From: Parafrankia sp041008525
GTDB taxonomy: Bacteria; Actinomycetota; Actinomycetes; Frankiales; Frankiaceae
Assembly: GCF_041008525.1 (NCBI RefSeq)
Contig: NZ_JBFLUG010000004.1
Location: 1-64,000 of the forward strand
Length of the DNA: 64,000 nt
Direction of reading: 5' to 3'
In this document: positions 52,415-60,786 of the stretch, in pieces
Layout: each line of letters begins with the position of its first letter
How positions within the stretch are numbered: position 1 is the stretch's first letter
Notes under the pieces: model-generated
Told to the model about the DNA's origin: nothing
The model's input: only the letters and a program-made list of their open reading frames with translations
Database searches by the model: none
Program-made: the position numbers and the translations under genes

Positions 52415-52888
52415 TCAGGGGCCCGCGGTGTTCCCGGCGCCGTTCCGGGATTCGCCACCGTCCTCGGACAGGAGCGCGGTGAGCAGCTCCCTCAGCTGGT
52501 CCAGGCCGTCCGGGCCGAGGTGCCGCGACCACTCGCCCTCGAGCGTGAGTGCGGTGCGGCGCATCGCGCGCAGGGCGGTCATGCCGTGCGGGGTCAGGCG
52601 CACCAGGCGCGCCCGGCCGTCGTCCGGATCGGCGACCCGCTCGACGTAGCCACCCCGCTCCAGGACGGTGACGGCCTGCGCGACGGCCTGCCTGGTCACA
52701 CCGAGCCCGTCGGCGAGCTCGGAGACCCGCCGCCCGCCGCCCAGCAGCGGCACGAGCAGCTGGGCGTGGCCGGGGCGCAGGTCGGTGAGGCCGGCGGCGG
52801 CGAAGCCCTCGGCCACCCGGGCGGCCTGCCTGCGGGCGACCATCTGCAGCAGCGCCGGCGTCGTCGGTGCCGCGAACGGGCGGTACAT
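52415..52888 (-). CDS. MarR-family transcriptional regulator
   Basis: A 157-residue winged-helix protein: VSELADGLGVTRQAVAQAVTVLERGGYVERVADPDDGRARLVRLT is the MarR DNA-binding region, written here as helix (ELADGLGVTRQAVAQ) and wing (DPDDGRARLV). Starts are ATG 52888 or GTG 52897. It is divergent from the LpqC-like esterase, with a palindrome in the shared promoter, so autoregulation and control of that gene are likely. Confidence 0.9.
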   Translation of the reverse strand: MYRPFAAPTTPALLQMVARRQAARVAEGFAAAGLTDLRPGHAQLLVPLLGGGRRVSELADGLGVTRQAVAQAVTVLERGGYVERVADPDDGRARLVRLTPHGMTALRAMRRTALTLEGEWSRHLGPDGLDQLRELLTALLSEDGGESRNGAGNTAGP

Positions 52889-52912
52889 CTGCGTCACCGA
52901 CCCATCGTCCCA

Positions 52913-52942
52913 TTGCAGATAGGCAAGGACCTTGCCTATTCT
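52913..52942 (+). promoter_or_regulatory. Promoter with embedded MarR palindrome
   Basis: -35 TTGCAG (52913-52918) and -10 TATTCT (52937-52942) are 18 bp apart. A 21-bp palindrome, 10-bp arms ATAGGCAAGG/CCTTGCCTAT around one A, occupies 52919-52939, i.e. the spacer. The esterase ATG at 52950 is 7 nt past the -10, predicting a leaderless mRNA. Confidence 0.65.
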
Positions 52943-52949
52943 GGCCGGT

Positions 52950-53975
52950 ATGTCGACCTCGATCGGTTCCCCGCGGCCACGGCCGCGGGTGGTGCTGGGC
53001 TCCACCCTGCTCATGGCCGTCGTCCTCGCCCTGCTCCTGGCGTCCTGCGAGCCCGGGCAGCGGCGATCCGGTCCGTTGCAGCAGGGGCAGGCCGGCGAGC
53101 CGCGGCCCACCCCGTCCTCCGCGGGCTCGGTGGCGGCCATCCCGGCGGGCCGGTCGAGCCAGACGCTCACGGTCGGCGGAGTGGAACGCACGGTGAACCT
53201 GTACCGCCCGGTCGGGCTGGTCGAGCCCGCCCCCCTCGTGGTCATGCTGCACGGCGGGTACGGCAACGGCATCCAGGCCGAGACCAGCTACCACTGGGAC
53301 CGGGTCGCCGACAGCGGCCGCTTCCTCGTCGCCTTCCCCGACGGGACCAACCACTCCTGGAACGCCGGCGGCCAGTGCTGTGGCCCGGCCGCGGCCTCCG
53401 GCGTCGACGACGTCGCGTTCCTCAGCGAGATGGTCACGGCGCTGCGCGGCCAGATCGCGGTCGACCCGCGGCGCGTGTTCGTCGCCGGCATCTCCAACGG
53501 CGGCGCGATGGCGTACCGGATGGCGTGCGAGACCGACCTCTTCGCCGGCGTCGGCGCGGTGTCGACGACCATGCTGGTCGACTGCCCGGACCCGGCACAG
53601 GCCTCCGTCCTGCACATCCACGGCGTGCAGGACACGGCGATCCGCTACGACGGCGCTCCGGGAGAGCCCTACAGCCGGCGCAACGCCGGTATCGACGGCC
53701 CGCCCGTTCCCGAGGTGCACGCCGCCTGGCGAAGCCACGACGACTGCTCCGCGCCCCAGGTGACGGTCGCGGGCGTGCTCACCACCTCGGCCGCACGCTG
53801 CCCCGCAGGGCGCGCCGTCGAGCTGATCACCATCGACGGCGCCGGGCACCAGTGGCCCGGCGGCGACCCGAACACCCTCGCGCAGCGTCTCGGCGCCGCC
53901 ACCCCGTCGACCGCCCTCGACGCGACGGCGCGGATCTGGGACTTCTTCGCAGCCCACCCCGCGCCTGCGGGCTGA
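52950..53975 (+). CDS. LpqC-like lipoprotein, PHB-depolymerase-family esterase
   Basis: A 341-residue lipoprotein. Signal and lipobox LLLASC; then VVMLHGGYGNG, the nucleophile Ser in GISNGGAM, VLHIHGVQD with the Asp, and the catalytic His in GAGHQWPGG. It resembles mycobacterial LpqC and poly(3-hydroxybutyrate) depolymerase-type esterases acting outside the membrane. The ATG at 52950 lacks a ribosome binding site, matching a leaderless transcript. Regulated by the divergent MarR gene. Confidence 0.9.
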   Translation: MSTSIGSPRPRPRVVLGSTLLMAVVLALLLASCEPGQRRSGPLQQGQAGEPRPTPSSAGSVAAIPAGRSSQTLTVGGVERTVNLYRPVGLVEPAPLVVMLHGGYGNGIQAETSYHWDRVADSGRFLVAFPDGTNHSWNAGGQCCGPAAASGVDDVAFLSEMVTALRGQIAVDPRRVFVAGISNGGAMAYRMACETDLFAGVGAVSTTMLVDCPDPAQASVLHIHGVQDTAIRYDGAPGEPYSRRNAGIDGPPVPEVHAAWRSHDDCSAPQVTVAGVLTTSAARCPAGRAVELITIDGAGHQWPGGDPNTLAQRLGAATPSTALDATARIWDFFAAHPAPAG

Positions 53976-53985
53976 GCATGTTCCA

Positions 53986-54813
53986 GTGGATGATCAGGGC
54001 ATGCGTTACTACGGGGATGACGTGCTCGGCGGCGCGCAGGACAGCGAGCGGGCGAGGCTGGCGGCGATGGCCGCGGTCTGCGACCCGACCACCGCCCGCG
54101 TCCTCGACGATCTCGGGGTCGGCCCCGGCTGGCGCTGCCTGGAGGTGGGCGCCGGCGCGGGCACGGTCGCGACCTGGCTCGCGGGCCGGGTCCGGCCGGC
54201 CGGCGGTCACGTCGTCGCGACCGACATCGACCCGCGCCCGCTCGACGACCTCGCCGGCCCGAACCTGACGGTCCTGCACCACGACATCACCTGCGACCCG
54301 CAGCCGCCCGGCGGGCCGTTCGACCTCATCCACGCGCGGTTCGTGCTGGAACACCTGCCAGCCCGCGAGCAGGTCCTGGACCGCCTGGTGGCCTGGCTGG
54401 CACCCGGCGGTGTGATCGTCGTCGAGTCGATCGCCGGATTTCCCGTCGACTCCTCGCCGCACCCGGCCTTCCGCCGGGCGATGCACGCCGTCGAGGACGT
54501 CCTCGCGGTCACGATCGGTACGGACGCCACCTGGGCGCGCAGGTTCCCGGCACCGCTGCTGAACCGGGGCCTGTCGGACGTCGGCCTGACGGCCAATCTG
54601 CCGGCAACCGGCGGGGCCAACGCCTCCGCACTGTGCTGGGCGCTCACCCTGAGCCGCCTGCGCCCGCACATCCTCGAGCATCAGCTCGTCGCCGCCGACG
54701 TCCTCGACGAGGCGCTCGACCTGCTCGCCGACCCCGGCTTCTTCGACCTCGCCGCCGCCACCGCCATCGCCTGGGGCCGGCGGCCGCCAGCCGTTCCGGC
54801 ACCCGAGGTATGA
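53986..54813 (+). CDS. SAM-dependent class I methyltransferase
   Basis: A 275-residue Rossmann-fold methyltransferase: SAM motif I CLEVGAGAGTVATWL, ATDIDPRPL, then FDLIHARFVLEHLP. It begins MRYYGDDVLGG if the ATG at 54001 is used; a GTG at 53986 is also in frame. It lies 10 nt after the esterase stop, so it is probably in the same transcript. The substrate is unknown. Confidence 0.88.
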   Translation: MDDQGMRYYGDDVLGGAQDSERARLAAMAAVCDPTTARVLDDLGVGPGWRCLEVGAGAGTVATWLAGRVRPAGGHVVATDIDPRPLDDLAGPNLTVLHHDITCDPQPPGGPFDLIHARFVLEHLPAREQVLDRLVAWLAPGGVIVVESIAGFPVDSSPHPAFRRAMHAVEDVLAVTIGTDATWARRFPAPLLNRGLSDVGLTANLPATGGANASALCWALTLSRLRPHILEHQLVAADVLDEALDLLADPGFFDLAAATAIAWGRRPPAVPAPEV

Positions 54814-54868
54814 GCCGACACCAGCGGCCCGAGCCGTGCCGGGCGGACGGGCGGACGGGGCAGCCAGG

Positions 54869-54908
54869 GGCCGCGGCTACCAGCGGCCGCGGCTACCAGC
54901 GGTCGCGG
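54869..54908. repeat. 16-bp tandem repeat overlapping the nitroreductase 3' end
   Basis: Two exact copies of GGCCGCGGCTACCAGC and a partial third; the nitroreductase stop codon lies inside it. Confidence 0.8.
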
Positions 54909-55537
54909 TGCAGGACGGTCTCGAGGGGATCCCGGGCCGCCGGCCGGAAGTCGGTGCCGATGGTGTGCGCGACGGGGATCAGCGCGCCCTGGCTGTAGCC
55001 GGGCGGGATGCCCAGCAGGGCGGCGACCTCACCGGCGTAGGCCAGGTGCAGGCTCGTCCACGCCGTGCCGAGCCCGCGCAGCCGCGCGGCGAGCATGAAG
55101 TTCCAGACCGCGGGCAGCAGGGACCCCCAGAACCCTGCCTGGGCCTGCGGCGGGATGGTCGCGACATCCCCCTCCAGGCAGGGGATCACCAGCACCGGCA
55201 CGCGGTGCAGGTTCTCGGTGAGATACCGCGCCGAGTCGGTGACCCGGCCCTGGGTGGCGGCCCGGTCGCCGGTGTAGCCGGCATTGCGCCGGTCGGCGCC
55301 GTCCAGGTAGGCGAGGGCGCTCCTGCGGTAGTACTCGGCAATGCCGGCGCGCAGCTCGGGGTCGGTCACCACGATCCAGTGCCAGCCCTGCCGGTTCGAC
55401 CCGGAGGGTGCCTGCAGCGCGGTCCGCAGGCACTCCTCGATCAGTTCCGGATCGACCGGGCGATCCAGATCGAGCCGCCTGCGCACGCTGCGCGTCGTCG
55501 TCAGCAGTTCTTCGGGAGTCAGGTCGAGCAGAGCCAC
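54893..55537 (-). CDS. Nitroreductase-family FMN protein
   Basis: A 214-residue nitroreductase-like flavoprotein: SVRRRLDLDRPV (FMN phosphate contacts), APSGSNRQGWHWIVV, GSLLPAVWNFMLAARLRGLGTAW and LLGIPPGY. The GTG at 55537 has GAGGAG 8 nt upstream. Such enzymes reduce nitro, quinone or enone groups; some bind F420 or act as dehalogenases. Convergent with the methyltransferase. Confidence 0.88.
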   Translation of the reverse strand: MALLDLTPEELLTTTRSVRRRLDLDRPVDPELIEECLRTALQAPSGSNRQGWHWIVVTDPELRAGIAEYYRRSALAYLDGADRRNAGYTGDRAATQGRVTDSARYLTENLHRVPVLVIPCLEGDVATIPPQAQAGFWGSLLPAVWNFMLAARLRGLGTAWTSLHLAYAGEVAALLGIPPGYSQGALIPVAHTIGTDFRPAARDPLETVLHRDRW

Positions 55538-55622
55538 CGGACACTCCTCGCGGTGCCGCGCGCGGGCAGGCGCGCTCCTGGGGAACAGGCGGACATCGAC
55601 ACGGTAACGGCCCCGGCACCGT

Positions 55623-56348
55623 TCAGCCGGTCGGGATCCGCTCGAACCACAGGAACGGGTTGTCACCGACCAGGACGCCGGACGTCAGCACGATCGCGGC
55701 GACGGTCAGGACCGGCACCACCACGAGCCGCTCGACCCGGCCGTCGGTGCGGGGCACCAGGACGGTCTCCATCCGCCAGGGGATTGGCCAGAGGAGCAGG
55801 CAGCCGCGCGGCGTCAGGCAGTCCCCGAGCAGGTGGGCGAGGCAGCCGAGGGTGACCGCGATCCCGGCGAAGCCCATGTCCAGGTCGTGCATGAGGTAGA
55901 CCGCGGCGCCGGCGGCCAGGCAGTCCTTCAGGCCTGACCAGAACTCGTGGCCCTTGAAGTCCAGGCCGAGCCCGCGCAGCCCGAATCCGACCAGGATGAA
56001 CAGCGCCGCCCACCAGCCGTACCGGACGTACTCGGCGAGCGACCACATCAGGACACCCATGGCGACGGCGAACAGCAGCGAATGCGTGGCCTGCCGATGG
56101 CCTCCCGCCGCGCGGCTCACCCACCGGCACAGCGTCTTCGTCACCGGCCCCAGCGTGTTCGCGATACGCCCGGACGGATGGTCGATGTCGGGCAGCAGCG
56201 CGGCCCCGGCGGCCACCACCGCCCCGGCGATCAGCTGACTGGACGACAGCGGCACCGCGTACGTCCCCAGCAACTCCTCCCGTGACAGGACAGGCGCCGC
56301 GGCCAGCCAGACCACCGCGCCGCTCAGCACGTGCGTCTGCCCCATCAC
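55623..56348 (-). CDS. YdjM-like membrane-bound metal-dependent hydrolase
   Basis: A 241-residue protein with ~4-5 membrane helices. The N-terminal GQTHVLSG, ALLPDIDHPSGR, GGHRQATHSLL and HLLGDCLTPRG motifs provide the His/Asp metal site of the YdjM/DUF457 family. The GTG at 56348 or the ATG at 56345 is the start. The cellular role of this family is not settled. Confidence 0.9.
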   Translation of the reverse strand: MMGQTHVLSGAVVWLAAAPVLSREELLGTYAVPLSSSQLIAGAVVAAGAALLPDIDHPSGRIANTLGPVTKTLCRWVSRAAGGHRQATHSLLFAVAMGVLMWSLAEYVRYGWWAALFILVGFGLRGLGLDFKGHEFWSGLKDCLAAGAAVYLMHDLDMGFAGIAVTLGCLAHLLGDCLTPRGCLLLWPIPWRMETVLVPRTDGRVERLVVVPVLTVAAIVLTSGVLVGDNPFLWFERIPTG

Positions 56349-56525
56349 GTCAGATCAACCCCAATGATCAGCACCGGCGGACTTTAGCCTGTTCACGGCC
56401 CACAGTGCACGTGACGCGCCTAAGGGACATCCCGCCCCTACCGTCCGCAGGCGCGCCGCTGCACTCCTCGTACGACGACGCTGCCGCCTGCCGGCCACCG
56501 CGCCGAGCCGAGCCGCGCCGCCGTC

Positions 56526-57749
56526 TCAGCCCAGCCGGCGGCCGCAGAAGTTGGGGTTGACGACCTCGATACGGTCGCCGGCCGCGTTCACCTGGGTGAA
56601 CGAGTAGCACTCCTCGAGCTTCCCGAAGTCCGCGGTGAAGTCGGTGACGTTGAGGAGACCGCCCGCGTCATAGTCCTTCACGGCGCGCAGGCCGTCGATG
56701 AAGCTCTGCCGGGTCGGGCAGTCACCGGCCTCCTGCAGGCCGCGCACGAAGATGTCGGCGACGATGTACCCCACCAGCGCGAGGGTCTGGTTGGCATCCT
56801 GCAGCTCGGGGGCGAACCTGGCCATGTTCGTGCGGTAGGCGTCGATCGCCGGTGAGTTCAGCTCCAGAGGCTGGTAGCTGGTGAAGGTCGTCAGACCGGC
56901 GATGCTGGAACCGTACTGGGCGAGGAGCTCTCTGCTCGGTGCCTGGCTGCCGCTGAGGACGACCTTGACAGGCAGCCCGTTCCGGCGTAGCGCGGTAACG
57001 ATTTTGGCCAGGCCCTCGGCCCCGATCGCCCCCACGATCGTGTCGGCGCCCTCCGCCCGCATCCGCTGTTCGAGCGCTTCGATCTGGTCCGGTGCCGGAT
57101 CGTTGTCGCCGCCGATCGAGGAGGACGTTATACCGGCCGCCGCGAGGCTGGTGGTGAACTGCTGGGCAATATGTGGCGACACCATCGCGTCCAGTGCATT
57201 GTAGAAGATCACCGCGCGCGTGCCGCCCTGCTCCTGGACGAATCTGCCGAAGGTGTCCACCGCACCGTCGCCGGTGAAGCTGTAGCCGAAGGTGAACATG
57301 TTGCGGTAACGAGTCCATACCTTCTCGACCGCGAGGCCCACGACCGGGATGCCTCTCTCGGCGAGGTAGTCGGCGCTTCCGGAGGACGCGACGCTGGCCT
57401 GGAGGATGCCGAAGACATTGCCCTCCTCGATCAGCTTCTGGCTGACGGCCCGGTTCACGGCCGCCTGGGCCTGGTCGTTGCGTGTCTCGTAGGTGATCTG
57501 GCGGCCGTGTACCCCGCCGGCGGCGTTGGCCGCCCCGAAACGGGCGTCCACGCCGGCACGCAACGGGGTGAAGATGTCGGCGCCGAGACCCGAGTCCGGA
57601 TAGACGAGCCCGGCGGCGATCTCCTGCCCGGAGACGCCCGGAACGTCGCAGGGGGCCGCCTGGGGTGCATTGTTCTGCTGGCAGCCGGCCAACGCGGTCG
57701 TGCTGGCGAGAGTGACGGCACAGCACAACAGCGATAAATAGTTTCTCAA
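56526..57749 (-). CDS. Orphan ABC-type solute-binding lipoprotein (LivJ/type I PBP family)
   Basis: A 407-residue lipoprotein; lipobox LAGC after a typical signal, then a type I solute-binding fold (IAAGLVYPDSG; GGVHGRQITYETRND; SADYLAERGIPVVGL). It is clearly paralogous to the protein at 9403-10737. TTG start with GGAG ~8 nt upstream. No permease or ATPase gene is near. It could be a shared receptor for a distant LIV-type transporter, or a stand-alone sensor. Confidence 0.9.
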   Translation of the reverse strand: MRNYLSLLCCAVTLASTTALAGCQQNNAPQAAPCDVPGVSGQEIAAGLVYPDSGLGADIFTPLRAGVDARFGAANAAGGVHGRQITYETRNDQAQAAVNRAVSQKLIEEGNVFGILQASVASSGSADYLAERGIPVVGLAVEKVWTRYRNMFTFGYSFTGDGAVDTFGRFVQEQGGTRAVIFYNALDAMVSPHIAQQFTTSLAAAGITSSSIGGDNDPAPDQIEALEQRMRAEGADTIVGAIGAEGLAKIVTALRRNGLPVKVVLSGSQAPSRELLAQYGSSIAGLTTFTSYQPLELNSPAIDAYRTNMARFAPELQDANQTLALVGYIVADIFVRGLQEAGDCPTRQSFIDGLRAVKDYDAGGLLNVTDFTADFGKLEECYSFTQVNAAGDRIEVVNPNFCGRRLG

Positions 57750-57776
57750 TCTGTGGGTCTCCGAAAAAAATTTAAT

Positions 57777-57822
57777 GTCAGTCAGATGTAGCGTCAGCGT
57801 CTGTCGGAGTAACGTCAGTCAG
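57777..57822. repeat. Direct repeat GTCAGTCAG
   Basis: Exact copies at 57777-57785 and 57814-57822 with a related GTCAGCGTC between. They lie in the leader of the solute-binding gene and may be protein-binding sites. Confidence 0.45.
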
Positions 57823-57872
57823 GTGAGTCGGTCCTGTTTCATCTTTTGCTGTCGGCGAAGCGGACTATAGCA

Positions 57873-57902
57873 GTATCATGCGAGCCGCGGCGCCGCTGTC
57901 AA
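57873..57902 (-). promoter_or_regulatory. Candidate promoter of the solute-binding gene
   Basis: On the minus strand TTGACA (57902-57897) and TGATAC (57878-57873) are 18 bp apart; the -35 is a perfect match. Leader ~115 nt. Confidence 0.4.
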
Positions 57903-58281
57903 CCTCTCCTCTCGCGCCGCGTCACTGCCGGGCGACGCGCCGTCGATGCGCCGGGCGGTAAAGGCGGGTGACTTCAGTGTCGGATGTCGCAATCCCGCTT
58001 CTCTCTGGCGGCCGGCGAATGTGGGCAGTCGCTCTCCCGATTCTCTTGCTGGCGAGCAGGTTTCGCGCGGTTCGGCCCCTCGCGTGCCGGCGGTGAGGCC
58101 GCCGTTCGCGCCCTGGGCGGGCAGCCCGGAACGCAATTCTGCCGGCCGGCCCGCGCAACCGCCGCGGCCGAGAAGGGCGGTGCCCGCCCGGCCAACAGGT
58201 GCCCGGGTCTGGCGTCCGCTGATGGTCCCGTGGGTCCGGAGTGCGGGGCGTGGGAATCACGTCGCCGTCTCTTTTGTCTGG

Positions 58282-58311
58282 TTGAAACGCCGGATACCGG
58301 TGCTCTAGGGT
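58282..58311 (+). promoter_or_regulatory. Candidate promoter of the adh gene
   Basis: TTGAAA (58282-58287), 18-bp spacer, TAGGGT (58306-58311). It ends 92 nt before the adh ATG. Confidence 0.4.
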
Positions 58312-58403
58312 TCCGGAAGTCGCGTCGTTCCCGGGAACCAGCGGACGTTGCGGTACCAGCGAGCGGCGGAGCCAGAGCGACCGACGAAACCAGGAGGCCT
58401 CGA

Positions 58404-59504
58404 ATGAAGGCGACCGCGGCTGTGCTGCGTCAGGCCACCGGCCCCTATCTGATCGAGGACGTCGTCCTCGACCCGCCCGGGCCCGGCGAGCTGCTGGTCC
58501 GGGTCGTGAGCGCGGGCATGTGCCACTCGGACCTGCTGCCGCGGCAGGGAGACGCCCTCGCTCCGCCGCCCATCATCACCGGGCACGAGGGCGCCGGGGT
58601 GGTCGAGGCCGTGGGCGCCGGGGTCGAGCGGGTGTCGGTCGGCGACCACGTCGTCCTGTCGTTCGACTCCTGCGGTGAGTGCGCGAACTGCCGCCGGGGG
58701 CTGCCGCCCTACTGCGACACGTTTCTGGGCCGCAACATGCTCGGGCGCCGGGTCGACGGGTCGACCTGCGCGTACGACGCGCAGAACGAGCAGATCGCGG
58801 CCCGGTGGTTCGGCCAGTCGTCGTTCGCCACGCACTGCATCGCGACCGAGCGCAACGCGGTCGTCGTCGACCCGGCACTGCCGCTCGAGAAGCTCGGCCC
58901 GCTCGGCTGCGGCATGCTCACCGGCGCCGGCACGGTCCTCGTCGGGATGAACATCACCGCGGGGAGCAGCGTCGTGGTGTTCGGCGCGGGTGCTGTGGGC
59001 CTTGCCGCCGTCATGGCCGCGAAGGTCGTCGGTGCGGACCCGATCATCGCCGTGGATCTCCACGAGAGCCGGCTGGCGCTCGCCAGCGAGCTGGGAGCCA
59101 CCCACGTTCTGGACGGGACGGCCGACCGCCTGGCCCGCAGCATCCGGAGCCTGACCGGCGGTGGGGCACACTTCAGCATCGACACCACCGGCAACGTCAC
59201 CGTCGCGGCGCGTGCCATCTCCGTGCTGCGTCAGACCGGCCACTGCGGGCTCGTGGGCCTGCAGCACGAGCCGTTCGTCCTCGACCCGGCCGCGTTGCTG
59301 GGCAGGACGGCATCCGGGATCATCGAGGGCGGCGCCGACCCGCAGGTCCTCATCCCGCGCCTGATCGAGCTGTGGCAGGAGGGCCGGTTCCCGTTCGACC
59401 GGCTGATCGAGACCTTTCCGCTGGCGGAGATCAACACGGCCGAGAAGGCATCGCTGTCCGGCGCGGTCGTCAAGCCGGTGATGCTGCCCGGCGGGATCGT
59501 CTGA
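58404..59504 (+). CDS. Zinc-dependent (aryl-)alcohol dehydrogenase
   Basis: A 366-residue MDR dehydrogenase with both zinc sites: catalytic GMCHSD and GHEGAG, and the four-Cys structural loop CGECANCRRGLPPYC. Rossmann motif GAGAVGLAAVMAAK with an Asp (AVDLHESR) favouring NAD+. Resembles XylB-type aryl-alcohol dehydrogenases. AGGAGG lies 6 nt before the ATG. Possibly works with the F420 oxidoreductase downstream. Confidence 0.92.
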   Translation: MKATAAVLRQATGPYLIEDVVLDPPGPGELLVRVVSAGMCHSDLLPRQGDALAPPPIITGHEGAGVVEAVGAGVERVSVGDHVVLSFDSCGECANCRRGLPPYCDTFLGRNMLGRRVDGSTCAYDAQNEQIAARWFGQSSFATHCIATERNAVVVDPALPLEKLGPLGCGMLTGAGTVLVGMNITAGSSVVVFGAGAVGLAAVMAAKVVGADPIIAVDLHESRLALASELGATHVLDGTADRLARSIRSLTGGGAHFSIDTTGNVTVAARAISVLRQTGHCGLVGLQHEPFVLDPAALLGRTASGIIEGGADPQVLIPRLIELWQEGRFPFDRLIETFPLAEINTAEKASLSGAVVKPVMLPGGIV

Positions 59505-59732
59505 ACGCTCCGCGTCCGTCTCCTTCGGGCAGGCCGGCGACGGGGGTCGGCAGGCCGGCAGGCTGGTCGGCGGCGTCATGCAGGAGTCGGTTCGGCTGGT
59601 TCCGGTACCCTCCTCCGCGCCGAGGGCTTCGCGTCGAGGCAGGAGGCCGAGGACCGACGCTGGGAACTGGCAGCGGCAAGGCACGCGCAAGACCGGAAAG
59701 GTCGGGAATCGAAGGCAGGGGACGGGAGACGC

Positions 59733-60773
59733 ATGCGGATCGGAATGCCGCTGAACTACAGCGGCGGGTTCACCGAGGCTGTCGCGGAGCTCGGTGACTT
59801 CGAGAAGGCGGGGCTGGGCATTGTCTTCGTCCCGGAGGCGTACTCGTTCGACGCGGTCAGCCAGCTCGGGTTCCTCGCGGCGCGCACCGAGCGGATCGAG
59901 ATCGCCTCGGGCATCCTGCCGATCTACACCCGCACACCGACCCTGACCGCCATGACGGCGGCCGGCCTCGACTTCGTCTCCGGCGGCCGTTTCACGCTCG
60001 GTCTCGGCGCATCCGGGCCGCAGGTGATCGAGGGTTTCCACGGGGTGCCCTACGACGCCCCGCTCGCCCGCACCCGGGAGGTCGTCGAGATCTGCCGGGC
60101 GGTGTGGCGGCGGGAGAAGCTCGAGTACGCCGGCCGTCACTACACGCTGCCGCTGCCACCGGAGCACGGAACGGGGCTCGGCAAGGCACTCAAGATCATT
60201 AACCAGCCGGTGCGGGAGCGGATCCCGGTGCTGCTCGCGGCGATCGGGCCGAAGAACGTGGCGATGGCAGCGGAGATCGCCGAGGGATGGGAGCCGTTCT
60301 TCTTCCACCCGGAGAAGGCCGGCGAGGTGTGGGGAGATGCTCTGGCGGAGGGCGCCGCCCGGCGCGCACCCGAGCTGGGCCCCCTGGACGTCGTCGTCGC
60401 CGCGCCGCTGGCGATCGGGGAGGACACCGACGGCCTGCTCGACCTGATGCGCCCGATGGTCGCCCTCTACGTCGGCGGCATGGGCGCCAAGGGCCGCAAC
60501 TTCTACAACGACCTCGCCCGCCGCTATGGCTACGTCAGGGAGGCCGAACTCATCCAGGAGCTGTATCTGGCCGGCCGGAAGAAGGAGGCGGAGGCGGCCG
60601 TACCCGTCGACCTGCTGCGCGCCACCGCGCTCATCGGCCCGCCCGGGTACCTCCGGGAGCGGCTCGCCGCCTACGCCGAGGCCGGTGCGACAACGTTGAA
60701 CGTGACGCCACTCGCCGCACACCACCATGCGCGCGTCGCCGCGATCGAGCAGGTGTGCGAGTGGGCGTCCTGA
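59733..60773 (+). CDS. LLM-class F420-dependent oxidoreductase
   Basis: A 346-residue luciferase-like TIM barrel (MRIGMPLNYSG; FTLGLGASGPQVIEGFHGV; IPVLLAAIGPKNVAMAAEIAEGW), an F420-binding subfamily. GGGAGACGC precedes the ATG. Third such enzyme in the window. It follows adh on the same strand after 228 bp. Reaction unknown; F420 enzymes of this kind oxidise alcohols or reduce enones. Confidence 0.92.
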   Translation: MRIGMPLNYSGGFTEAVAELGDFEKAGLGIVFVPEAYSFDAVSQLGFLAARTERIEIASGILPIYTRTPTLTAMTAAGLDFVSGGRFTLGLGASGPQVIEGFHGVPYDAPLARTREVVEICRAVWRREKLEYAGRHYTLPLPPEHGTGLGKALKIINQPVRERIPVLLAAIGPKNVAMAAEIAEGWEPFFFHPEKAGEVWGDALAEGAARRAPELGPLDVVVAAPLAIGEDTDGLLDLMRPMVALYVGGMGAKGRNFYNDLARRYGYVREAELIQELYLAGRKKEAEAAVPVDLLRATALIGPPGYLRERLAAYAEAGATTLNVTPLAAHHHARVAAIEQVCEWAS

Positions 60774-60786
60774 CAGTTCCCGCCGC

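Larger units (their letters stand above)
57750..58403. other. Divergent regulatory region, solute-binding gene / adh
   Basis: 654 bp, unusually AT-rich for the first ~130 bp. It holds direct repeats, one minus-strand and one plus-strand promoter candidate (listed separately). I see no gene or known riboswitch; the central part has several GC-rich hairpins of no clear type. Confidence 0.5.
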
